Below, piece after piece: positions 9,136-15,598 of a DNA stretch of 64,000 nt. Position numbers and translations under genes: made by a program. How positions within the stretch are numbered: position 1 is the first letter of the stretch; every line of letters begins with the position of its first letter. The DNA comes from Acidimicrobiales bacterium. GTDB taxonomy: Bacteria; Actinomycetota; Acidimicrobiia; Acidimicrobiales; Iamiaceae. Location of the stretch: positions 62,001 through 126,000 of the forward strand of contig JAODBM010000002.1 in assembly GCA_025463985.1 (NCBI GenBank). The letters run 5' to 3'. The notes under the pieces were generated by a model. It was not told where the DNA came from. It saw only the letters and a program-made list of their open reading frames with translations, and searched no databases.

Positions 9136-9687
9136 TCAGGCTGCTTCGTTCTTGACTCTGGCCGGTTCGTTCCTGCTCACGGGCGTTCCCGCGTTGACTT
9201 TCTTGACTCGGATTGGTTGCTCGTCGAGCCAATCGGGCCACACGACTGCGGGGTGGAGGTTGAGGGCGCAGGCGAGTCGATCAGCGGTCCACTCGTCGAC
9301 CCCTCTCGCGCGCCACCGCAAGATCGTCCTGCGGCACACCCCGAGCAGCGCACCGGCCTCCCTCGGGTTGAGGCGGCCGCACGCGTAGGTCAGATCGCTC
9401 GTTGTCGGCGGCAGGAGCGCTTCGATCGCCTGGAACGGATACCGGCGGCCTCTGGTCGACTCTTCGATGGTGGCTTCCACCACATCGGTGTGGGCGGCCA
9501 TCGTGCGGAACTCGGACCGCTGATCTTTCGTTAGAGGAACTTCGGTCACGACCGAAGTTCCTCCGTGCTGGTTGGCCCCGGTCGGGTTACCCGCCTTCGC
9601 CGGACCGACGATGGGGGTGCTGCGTAGCGCTTCCAGTTCCCGTGCACGTCTGCGTAGCGCCGCCGCCAGGTGCGGGGCGGTGGTCAT
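9136..9687 (-). CDS. HTH DNA-binding protein, phage regulator-like
   Basis: A 183-residue protein. Residues about 100-160 contain a helix-turn-helix-like segment (LNPREAGALLGVCRRTILRW, then ARGVDEWTADRLACAL) resembling Cro/AlpA-type readers that choose a locus by a reading helix. The N-terminal part is basic and Arg-rich. The C-terminus (VWPDWLDEQPIRVKK) is short and basic. It is translationally coupled to the HExxH gene upstream on the same strand (ATGA overlap), so the two probably act in one control circuit. Target and function unproven. Confidence 0.65.
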   Translation of the reverse strand: MTTAPHLAAALRRRARELEALRSTPIVGPAKAGNPTGANQHGGTSVVTEVPLTKDQRSEFRTMAAHTDVVEATIEESTRGRRYPFQAIEALLPPTTSDLTYACGRLNPREAGALLGVCRRTILRWRARGVDEWTADRLACALNLHPAVVWPDWLDEQPIRVKKVNAGTPVSRNEPARVKNEAA

Positions 9688-10376
9688 GCCCGGCGGGCGT
9701 AGAACGCCATCCGCAACCGGGTCAGTCGTCGCACCTCCGCCTCTTCCCCGGCGCGGTCGGCAACGACCGCCTCGAGACCACGCTCCAGGTGAATTAGTTC
9801 ATGGGTGAGAGCAGCATCGGTCTCGTAGCGGCTCACCAGGATTGAGGTGTCCAGGATGATGGAGCCGACATTGCGCTCACCCGACAGGCGCTGGCCGAGG
9901 GTCACCTCACAGATTGCTCCCCCCGTGCTCAGAGCGAGATCTCTATGGAGGACCTCAACGCCGGGCCGCTCGCTCAGTGCCCTTTGGGGGTCCCAGGTTT
10001 CCACGCCCTCGATCTCGGGATCCCAGCCTCTTGGCTGGCGCCGGGTCGTATTGCTCGGAGCGTAGAAGGCCATCCGTAGGCGCGTGAGTCGCCGCACCTC
10101 GACCTCCTCGGCTTGGCGGTCAGCGGGGTCGTACTCCGGCCGCTCGTCGTGGATCAGTTCGTGGGTGAGCACCTCGGCTGCTTCGTACCCAGACCGCAGG
10201 CGCTCGTCGAGCAGGATCACGGCCACGTCGCCGTAGCAGATGTGGAGTCCTCGCATGCCAGGTACCGGCATGTCGACGAACTCGAACTCGACGTGCGAAC
10301 GCTGTGCGAGCTCATGCCACGGGTCCCACACCCCGGGGTCGGTTGAGGTGTCCGGGTATTCGGTACGCTTCGCCAT
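9684..10376 (-). CDS. Tandem-duplicated HExxH protein, ImmA/IrrE-like
   Basis: A 230-residue protein. The start at 10376 is chosen because a GGAGG box lies 8 bases upstream; longer versions run through the palindromes. Two copies of one unit are visible. Copy 1 (about 20-106) has THELIH at 71-76 and ends RLTRLRMAFYA. Copy 2 (about 130-227) has THELIH at 191-196 and ends with the same words. HExxH is a zinc-binding protease signature, and each copy also carries a downstream acidic cluster (DRQAEE, DRAGEE) that could supply the third ligand. ImmA/IrrE proteins cleave phage-type repressors in stress induction. Here the partner would be the HTH protein encoded next or the divergent one (inference). 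Confidence 0.65.
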   Translation of the reverse strand: MAKRTEYPDTSTDPGVWDPWHELAQRSHVEFEFVDMPVPGMRGLHICYGDVAVILLDERLRSGYEAAEVLTHELIHDERPEYDPADRQAEEVEVRRLTRLRMAFYAPSNTTRRQPRGWDPEIEGVETWDPQRALSERPGVEVLHRDLALSTGGAICEVTLGQRLSGERNVGSIILDTSILVSRYETDAALTHELIHLERGLEAVVADRAGEEAEVRRLTRLRMAFYARRA

Positions 10377-10438
10377 ATCGGGGCCTCCACTTGGGTTCCG
10401 GTCGGGCCCCGGGCAGCAGCAACTGCGCCGGGGCCATC

Positions 10439-10496
10439 TCTTGCTTACGAGCAAGACCCTAAACCCGTCCTTGCTCCAAAGCAAGCACTAGGGTCT
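10439..10496. promoter_or_regulatory. Nested palindromic operator region between divergent regulators
   Basis: Two closely related palindromes: TCTTGCT-TACG-AGCAAGA (10439-10456) and CTTGCT-CCAA-AGCAAG (10470-10485), both with a 4-base centre. In addition AGACCCTA (10454-10461) and TAGGGTCT (10489-10496) form an outer 8-bp inverted repeat around the second palindrome. The block lies between the leftward HExxH/HTH operon and the rightward AlpA-like gene. The geometry is that of tandem repressor operators controlling divergent promoters. No convincing -10/-35 could be assigned by eye. Confidence 0.6.
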
Positions 10497-10511
10497 CGGG
10501 GTGTGGATCTG

Positions 10512-10679
10512 ATGAGCACACCCGAGATCGCCGAACTGCTCGGCATCTCACGGCAACGGGTCGACCAGCTGAGCCGCACCGACGGATTCCCGCCGCCCGA
10601 CGCCGAGCTCGCGATCGGAAGGGTATGGGCACGCGCCACCATCGAGCGCTGGGCCCGGACCACGGGCAGACTGACGTGA
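10512..10679 (+). CDS. Small AlpA/excisionase-like HTH protein
   Basis: A 55-residue protein beginning at ATG 10512 (GTG 10503 in frame is an alternative). It reads MSTPEIAELLGISRQRV, then a wing-like DGFPPPDAELAIGRVWARATIERWA. This matches the short AlpA/MerR-type winged HTH proteins that activate excision or phage genes. Its ATGA junction couples it to the lipoprotein gene. It sits directly beside the tandem palindromes, so it is probably one of the genes they control. A second protein of the same style lies at 14480-14731. Confidence 0.7.
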   Translation: MSTPEIAELLGISRQRVDQLSRTDGFPPPDAELAIGRVWARATIERWARTTGRLT

Positions 10680-11161
10680 TGAGGCGGGCGATCGGGGTGT
10701 TGGCGGCGGTGGCCATACTTGCGGGATGTGGAGCAAGCGGGAGCAAGGCCGCACCCACAACGACGGCCACGACTACGACGACTAGCACCACCACGACCGA
10801 GGCGCCTACTACGACATCGACTACCGAGGCGCCCACGACCACATCGACGACCGAAGCGCCGACAACCAGCACACCGGGTGCGGTGGCGGCTCCAGGCGAA
10901 GCCGAGTACGTCACCACGGCCACCCGCCTCGGGGTCGGCGACCCGACCGGCTCTCTGGCGATCGCCCGTGAGGTCTGCCTGTTCGCGCGCATGGGTGCGA
11001 CGGTGTTCCACAGTTTCATTCAGACCTCGATCGAGCCACGGTTCTCGACGCCGGGCGTGGGGCCCGAGCTCAGCAAGATCATGGTCGCCGCGGGGCTCAG
11101 CCTCTGCAACGACAAGCTGAGCGTCATCCAGCCCGAGATACAGCGCCTGTCCGGGAACTGA
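10679..11161 (+). CDS. Lipoprotein with Thr-rich stalk
   Basis: A 160-residue protein, ATG overlapping the previous stop. It has an N-terminal signal with lipobox LAGC (cleavage before Cys at about residue 17). A Thr/Ser/Pro stalk follows with repeats of the word TTTSTTEAP (about 25-65), then a compact C-terminal domain with Cys near residues 101 and 141 that may be bonded. It should be anchored in the outer leaflet of the membrane. Co-transcription with a lysogeny-type regulator makes it a candidate lysogenic-conversion (moron) gene. Family not recognised. Confidence 0.65.
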   Translation: MRRAIGVLAAVAILAGCGASGSKAAPTTTATTTTTSTTTTEAPTTTSTTEAPTTTSTTEAPTTSTPGAVAAPGEAEYVTTATRLGVGDPTGSLAIAREVCLFARMGATVFHSFIQTSIEPRFSTPGVGPELSKIMVAAGLSLCNDKLSVIQPEIQRLSGN

Positions 11162-11280
11162 TCGCCCGGACCCCCAGGGGTCTGCCCGAATCGGCCGGTT
11201 CGGCCGGTTTCTATGCCTGGATCGCACGTACAGCCCGTTCAGCGAAAATGGTCGGCGCTAGCGCGGATACCTGTCAGTGG

Positions 11281-11324
11281 TGACCGCTGTTGTCCCTTGG
11301 TGACCGTTGTTGACCTTTGTGACC
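11281..11324 (+). repeat. Helically phased TGACC repeats
   Basis: The word TGACC occurs at 11281, 11301, 11311 and 11320, and the longer TGACCGCTGTTG / TGACCGTTGTTG is repeated exactly 20 bp apart. Spacing of about one and two helical turns suggests protein binding on one DNA face. It lies 40 bp before a small ORF in the otherwise empty 11162-11365 gap. Function unknown. Confidence 0.4.
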
Positions 11325-11365
11325 CCCCGGGCCCACCGTTACCCGTCTCGGTATCGTGGGTGGTG

Positions 11366-11614
11366 ATGGGCGAGGAGATGGCGCACATTGGCCGCCCCGG
11401 CTGGCGGCTGTACGACACTCGCTGCTTCGGGTACCTCGCGCACGCCGAGCCAGACGGCCGAGTGCTCGTCGCCCCGTTCGACCGCACGACCACCTGGCCG
11501 ACAGCTGACGCCGCGCGCGCCGTGGCGGAACGGCTCGAGCCCGGACGCTGGATGCCGGTCGATGAGCCGCAGGCGGCGGTGGTGGCCCGATCAAGCTCAA
11601 CCAAGACACACTGA
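11366..11614 (+). CDS. Small hypothetical protein
   Basis: An 82-residue ORF (ATG 11366; ATG 11378 also possible) with a short beta-like pattern (WRLYDTRCFGYLAHAEPDGR, then VLVAPFD) and a helical stretch (ADAARAVAERLE). It resembles small single-domain actinobacterial proteins of unknown role. Ribosome binding sites are weak for both starts. Support is codon bias and a plausible sequence only. Confidence 0.4.
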   Translation: MGEEMAHIGRPGWRLYDTRCFGYLAHAEPDGRVLVAPFDRTTTWPTADAARAVAERLEPGRWMPVDEPQAAVVARSSSTKTH

Positions 11615-11708
11615 CCGGCCGAGCGCCAACCCATGCGCGACGACTACCCTGCTCCGCTCGTGCGGCCTTGGTGGCGCGGTCAGAGCAAAGTGGGGCGACG
11701 GGAGAAGC

Positions 11709-12482
11709 GTGGCGGATACGGGGGACTTCTGGCGCCTGCGGCGAGCGCGGGTGCGCGCACGCCGCCGTTGGGGACGCATCTCGCCCTACCTCACTGAGCG
11801 AAAGTTTGCGGTCTTCGTCGAAGGCCTGATCGTCGTCGGTGTGCCATTCACGTACACGCTTTTCCCGGAACTCGCGAACGACCGTCCACTCGTTCCACGG
11901 GTTCTCCTGGCCGGTCTCTGGCTACTTTGCGCGACTCTCGTCGCTGTCGCGGCGTACCGGCAGTCCCAACTGTTTGCGGTGATCGCTGGCGACGCAGTCG
12001 CTGCGTCTCTCGACGACCGTCAGGCCGCTGGCGCTGACCTCTTGTCGATGCTCCTCGACAACGTCGACCAGGCTCTCAGCGGGCTCGAATTTCGGATCTT
12101 CGCGCTCGACGAGGACACAGGACTCCTTCGGACTTCGTGGTATCCGGATGGTGTCGAACCGCTGGATCATGGTTGGGCGCCCGGCACGGGCGTGGTGGGC
12201 ACCGCCTACCAGAACGAGGAGTGGACGGTGGCTCTCGGCGCCCGGTGCCATGACGCGACGCACCGTCTGAACCCGCAAGAGCAGGAGCGGTACAAGAACC
12301 TCAACACCGTGGCCTCGATGCCGATGCTGAACGCACGGAGGAAGGTCGTCGCCGTGCTCACCGGCTCGTCATCCCAGGAACTCGGCGTATTGAATACCCC
12401 TCAGGGTAGAGCGGCGTTTGCCAAGCTGGCGGTCGCCGCACAGCGCCTCTGGATCGACGTGTTCCGCATCGCGCACGACTGA
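11709..12482 (+). CDS. Two-TM protein with C-terminal GAF domain
   Basis: A 257-residue protein from GTG 11709, which has a GGGAG box ahead. After an Arg-rich cytoplasmic N-terminus it has two membrane segments (about residues 32-52 and 62-82). A GAF-like sensor domain follows (about 105-250), with WAPGTGVVGTAYQNEEWTV and a strand/helix end (AFAKLAVAAQRLW). GAF domains bind small ligands or redox cofactors. No kinase, cyclase or HTH output follows, so output may be through the membrane part. It lies in the prophage right arm, where accessory or defence genes are common; a defence role is speculation. Confidence 0.65.
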   Translation: MADTGDFWRLRRARVRARRRWGRISPYLTERKFAVFVEGLIVVGVPFTYTLFPELANDRPLVPRVLLAGLWLLCATLVAVAAYRQSQLFAVIAGDAVAASLDDRQAAGADLLSMLLDNVDQALSGLEFRIFALDEDTGLLRTSWYPDGVEPLDHGWAPGTGVVGTAYQNEEWTVALGARCHDATHRLNPQEQERYKNLNTVASMPMLNARRKVVAVLTGSSSQELGVLNTPQGRAAFAKLAVAAQRLWIDVFRIAHD

Positions 12483-12532
12483 ACGAGGGGCGACTAGAAC
12501 TATGGCGAAGAGAATTCGAGAGGGTGGGCGGT

Positions 12533-12745
12533 ATGGTTTCACCTGTGGCCGATAACACCGGAACCGTCGAGCGGGAAGAGGCCGAGGTTCTCATCGACGA
12601 CGCCGTTCAGGCCGGACTTGAGGTCGCCAAGCGTCGGCTTCGGGTACGTCCCGGCCAGCTGGCTGCACAGGGCTTGGAGCGGAAAATCCACAAGCACTCG
12701 CACCTCGTCGTCGTTCATCACGAGGTTGCCGACCTCAGGAAGTAG
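12533..12745 (+). CDS. Uncertain small ORF
   Basis: A 70-residue frame (ATG 12533) with charged helical content (EREEAEVLIDDAVQAGLEVA). An overlapping minus-strand frame of about 89 residues exists at 12539-12808, and neither has a recognisable family. High GC makes spurious frames common, so this may not be a gene. The rest of 12483-12912 shows nothing else I can support. Confidence 0.25.
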   Translation: MVSPVADNTGTVEREEAEVLIDDAVQAGLEVAKRRLRVRPGQLAAQGLERKIHKHSHLVVVHHEVADLRK

Positions 12746-12912
12746 CTCCACGTTCGGCCACGGCTCACGAGGGCCGGCGGTCACAGCGTGGTCACACACT
12801 CCCGGCATCGGACGGGGTCCAGCCGTGATGAAGACGTGGAGCCGAGGCCTGCAAGCGGTGCCACGTAAGGCCTGACGCGCTGCCGGTGTGGGGCCGTGAC
12901 GAGCGCACGGAG

Positions 12913-12937
12913 AGTTCGAGTCCTCCCCCCCGAGCCA
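12913..12937 (+). other. tRNA 3'-end fragment, candidate attachment site
   Basis: AGTTCGAGTC (a tRNA T-loop word) is followed by a C-rich acceptor-like strand and CCA (12935-12937). No matching 5' half of a tRNA lies upstream, and the T-stem does not pair with its upstream side. A strong terminator follows 11 bases later, as is normal behind real tRNA genes. This is the pattern left when an integrase recombines in a tRNA T-arm and the displaced host 3' end stays at the far end of the element. Confidence 0.45.
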
Positions 12938-12948
12938 TGAGCACGAAG

Positions 12949-12975
12949 AAGGCCCAGGTCAGCGACCTGGGCCTT
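12949..12975. terminator. Strong hairpin terminator after tRNA fragment
   Basis: A perfect 12-bp stem AAGGCCCAGGTC / GACCTGGGCCTT with a 3-base loop AGC. It follows the tRNA-like 3' end and also lies downstream of the leftward gene at 13022-13855, so it can stop both directions. Symmetric A/T ends support bidirectional use. Confidence 0.8.
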
Positions 12976-13021
12976 CGTTCTGAACGGCGCCCGGTGCCGC
13001 CGCTGTCCCCGCTCCGACAGC

Positions 13022-13855
13022 TCAGCAGGTGACGGTGAGCCAGAACTCCGCATCGGCGGACTGGGCGCTGCCGTCCAAGGTGAGGAGCGTCACCGAGCTC
13101 GGGCTGCCACCGGACTGCAGCGCGATGCTGTAGCGCAGGAATCGCACCGACGCGGCCCAGGCACATTGGGACACGTCCCGGTCGAACGTGACGGTGTACT
13201 CGCCGCTCGACGAGGGACTCGCTCGGACGACCGACGTGACCCGCGAGCCGTCGATGACGGACGCATCGAAGGCGACGTGCACCGCGAGCGGCTTGACGGC
13301 GTAGCCCGAGACGTCGATCACGAGGTGCGTGTCGTGGCCGTAGTTGGTGACCGTGAGGTCGTCGTTGGCGGGGCAGCCAGCGGTGCAGATCGGGATGTGC
13401 CCGGAGTTGCTGATGTTGGGCCCGCTGTAGTTGAGGAACGTCGCCGTGGGTTCTTTGGAGCCGCCCGGGAAGGTGCGCAGGTAGCCGGGGCCGGTCGGCG
13501 ACACCGCGCTGACGGTCGCTTCGACCGCGGTCGCCGCGGACGGGATGCCGCAGCCGCCGGCCTTGCCGCCCTGAGCGGCGAACGAGCCGCCCGTGCCACG
13601 CACCTTGTACGCCGCGAACGCGCCCGCGGGAAGCCGCTTCGAGCTGAGCCGCGTGTCGACGATCCGACACGGCGCGATGGACACCACCTTGGACTCGGTG
13701 ACGCTGCCGCCCAAGGCCCGCCCGCCCAGAGCCGACGCACCCTGCCGCTGCCCGCCCGACGCACCACCACCGCCACTCGAGGCGACCGCGATGCCCGCCC
13801 CTCCCCCCACCAAGGCCGTGGCGAGCAATGCACACGTAATCTTCCAGCGGATCAT
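13022..13855 (-). CDS. Secreted protein of the 'PCRIVDTR' surface family
   Basis: A 277-residue protein. The start at 13855 gives a normal signal peptide (MIRWKITCALLATALVGG, then AGIAVA). The module begins with VSIAPCRIVDTR, then AATAVEATVSAVSPTGPGYL, PTATFLNYSG and HLVIDVSGYAV. This word order is known from many actinobacterial extracellular proteins, where modules are repeated or attached to hydrolases. A final about 70-residue Cys-containing domain ends in LTVTC. It is a paralogue of the protein at 17250-18089, sharing the same order and the C-terminal Cys. Enzyme activity is not indicated; adhesion or cell-surface packing is inference. Confidence 0.7.
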   Translation of the reverse strand: MIRWKITCALLATALVGGGAGIAVASSGGGGASGGQRQGASALGGRALGGSVTESKVVSIAPCRIVDTRLSSKRLPAGAFAAYKVRGTGGSFAAQGGKAGGCGIPSAATAVEATVSAVSPTGPGYLRTFPGGSKEPTATFLNYSGPNISNSGHIPICTAGCPANDDLTVTNYGHDTHLVIDVSGYAVKPLAVHVAFDASVIDGSRVTSVVRASPSSSGEYTVTFDRDVSQCAWAASVRFLRYSIALQSGGSPSSVTLLTLDGSAQSADAEFWLTVTC

Positions 13856-14058
13856 TCGCAGCACACTCCGTTCCGGCCCGGGCACCGATCCCGAGATGCC
13901 GGGAGGTTAGGTGGGGCCGATCACGCCACCAGCGCACTGAGCGGGCCACCGGTCGTACACCGACCACGTGCCCGACCAGCAGCCGCCGGGCGTGGGGATC
14001 GGAGTTTCGAGCCGCTGGGACGACCGGCTATCGTCATCCGGCGCTGTGATAGCCGCCT

Positions 14059-14134
14059 GCCCCCATCGTCTAGCGGCCTAGGACACCACCCTCTCAAGGT
14101 GGCGGCACGGGTTCGAATCCCGTTGGGGGTGCCA
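14059..14134 (+). tRNA. tRNA-Glu (CTC)
   Basis: A full cloverleaf can be drawn: acceptor GCCCCCA with TGGGGGT, D-stem GTCT/GGAC, anticodon stem CCACC/GGTGG around loop CTCTCAA (anticodon CTC at 14093-14095), T-arm ACGGG-TTCGAAT-CCCGT, discriminator G and encoded CCA. CTC reads GAG glutamate codons. A degenerate copy of the 3' half lies at 32844-32898. Confidence 0.95.
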
Positions 14135-14149
14135 CTGCAGAGCCCCAGG
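14096..14149 (+). repeat. Left copy of tRNA-Glu-derived direct repeat
   Basis: From the anticodon-loop AA through CCA and 15 bases beyond (ending CCAGG), this segment matches 32844-32898 with only a few substitutions and one inserted base. Homology extends past the mature tRNA, so it is a duplicated DNA segment rather than chance tRNA similarity. It may be the left attachment site of an 18.7-kb island. Confidence 0.6.
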
Positions 14150-14169
14150 AACCCGGTGTGCTTGACACC

Positions 14170-14350
14170 GCTGGTCGGCCGAGCCGCTGATCGCGGCGGT
14201 CGTCTTGCCCGACCTCGATGGCCCGATCAGCGCCAGCGCACCGCGGTCACCGACATGTGCGTCTCGCGATCGATGGGCGAATAGCACGCGCTCTGGCGTG
14301 CCCTCGGTCGCCAGCAGGCGCCAGCCGAACTTGGCGATCGTGAACCTGCG
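14170..14350 (-). pseudogene. Truncated P-loop protein fragment
   Basis: On the minus strand a coherent peptide is readable with FTIAKFGWRLLATEGTPERV and then ALALIGPSRSGKTTAAI, a clear Walker A loop (GPSRSGKTT). It has no good start codon, and after the P-loop it decays into the flank of tRNA-Glu, with no Walker B. It looks like the central piece of an ATP-binding protein (HPr-kinase-like or similar) cut by rearrangement at the tRNA. The rest of 14135-14479 shows no gene. Confidence 0.4.
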
Positions 14351-14479
14351 CGATCTACGGCGCGGGGTGAACGTCGACTACGCGGCAAGGCTTGGCAACG
14401 CGCGGCATGAAGCTACCGACGGTGTCGCTGGTAGCTCGAAGAGAGACACGCGCCCCAGCTCCTTCTCCAATGACGAAGC

Positions 14480-14731
14480 TCACTCCGAATCGGACCGACG
14501 TTCGTTGAGACGCCCCGTCTTCCGGGCCCAACGGGAGATGTCGGGCCAGTACCAGACGAGGCCGGCTTCCAGCCGCACCACCGGCTCGGGAAATTCGGGG
14601 TAGCGGCGGCGCCAGTCGTGGACGAGGCGGGGGTGCGTGAACCCCAGCCGGGCGGCGATCTCCGCGGTTCCGACCAGGAGGTCGGCATCGACACGTCGGC
14701 CCACGAGCCCCGAAGCTACGCGACCCGGCAT
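14480..14731 (-). CDS. AlpA-like HTH DNA-binding protein
   Basis: An 83-residue protein (ATG 14731; 14788 is an in-frame alternative). It reads LLVGTAEIAARLGFTHPRLV, then RRRYPEFPEPVVRLEAGLVW, YWPDISRWARKTGRL, the winged-HTH pattern of AlpA-type regulators. It shares the ending W-A-R-(K/T)-T-G-R-L with the small HTH at 10512-10679. AlpA relatives drive excision of integrated elements, which fits its place beside tRNA-Glu at the edge of a possible island. No integrase is visible nearby. Confidence 0.6.
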   Translation of the reverse strand: MPGRVASGLVGRRVDADLLVGTAEIAARLGFTHPRLVHDWRRRYPEFPEPVVRLEAGLVWYWPDISRWARKTGRLNERRSDSE

Positions 14732-14852
14732 GTTCTCGAGCCTTGCGGCTGTACGTCCGCAAGCGTACGCTGCTAGTCCCGGCGACATTCACCGCACGGC
14801 TCGGAGCCAGCGCTCCCCCAATCGAGTTCTCAGACAGAACTGGGGTGAGCAC

Positions 14853-15222
14853 ATGCCGTCCGATGAGGTTCCAGATCTTCCGAGCGACGACGAGGTCGAA
14901 CCGGTGAGCGGTCGGCTGGGCGAGGCGCGCCAACGCGGCCCACGCAGGGCATCTCGGCACCCCACAGGATCGCCTCGACGCCATCTACGACCTGTTCATG
15001 AGCGCGCCTGGTCCCGTGCTGTGCGACATCGCCGAGGACATGCCGGTGATCGTCGCCACGGTTGGTGGCGAGGGGACTGCTTGGCAATTGCCGCTGTGTC
15101 AAGAACCTGGCGGGGGCTGCGCGCCGGTGGCTTCACCGTCGAGGAGTCGGTGTTCGGGCGGTGTGGCACGGCGGTCGCCGGCGTGCGAGCGGGCAGCCGT
15201 CTGGCGCAGGGGGCAGGGATGA
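14853..15222 (+). pseudogene. Probable frameshifted gene remnant
   Basis: A frame starting MPSDEVPDLPSDDEVEPVSG (ATG 14853) becomes implausibly Arg-rich near 14910. From there another frame continues sensibly: HAGHLGTPQDRLDAIYDLFM, then SAPGPVLCDIAEDMPVIVAT. Together they look like one broken reading frame. No family recognised. The rest of 14732-15301 shows nothing further. Confidence 0.3.
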
Positions 15223-15301
15223 GGGGCGAGCGGCGTTCTCGATTCGGGGACAGGCCGATGGGTACGGTCAGTCCGGCTGGTCATCTGTGCTGGAAGGTCA
15301 C

Positions 15302-15598
15302 GTGAGCGCACAACCCTTCATCGCACTACCTCAACGGGCCGACTCCCGAGATGAGGCGCGCACCCTCCTGCATCGGCTGCCCACCAACCTTCACGGCGTC
15401 ACCGTGACGGTTGATGGATCGTCCCTGGCAGCGACCGGCGTGTCGTTCGTCGACGAGCTGATCAAGGTGATCCTTGAGCTGCGGGGAGCGGACCGCCTGG
15501 TGCTGCGCAACATCGCCGATCGCCCGGCGCGTTTCGCCCGGGCGGCGGCGCAGCGGCGGGGGGTCGACGCCAAGGTCGACATCAGACCCATTCGCTGA
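15302..15598 (+). CDS. STAS-like (DUF4325-type) protein
   Basis: A 98-residue protein (GTG 15302). The core VTVDGSSLAATGVSFVDELI, then LELRGADRLVLRNIADRPA, follows the beta-alpha-beta plan of STAS-like DUF4325 proteins with the characteristic S-F-V-D-E-L word. Such proteins are usually small partners of anti-sigma-type kinases. The next gene starts immediately after its stop, so the pair is an operon. No serine-kinase gene is nearby. Family call is by pattern only. Confidence 0.55.
   Translation: MSAQPFIALPQRADSRDEARTLLHRLPTNLHGVTVTVDGSSLAATGVSFVDELIKVILELRGADRLVLRNIADRPARFARAAAQRRGVDAKVDIRPIR

Noticed and set aside
10377-10484. Longer start (TTG 10484) for the HExxH protein
   Set aside because: It would run through the palindromes and a Cys/Pro-rich unlikely N-terminus, while ATG 10376 has a GGAGG box at correct spacing.
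12539-12808. Minus-strand 89-residue frame overlapping the uncertain small ORF
   Set aside because: No family, no ribosome site and no better codon support than the opposite frame; left unannotated.
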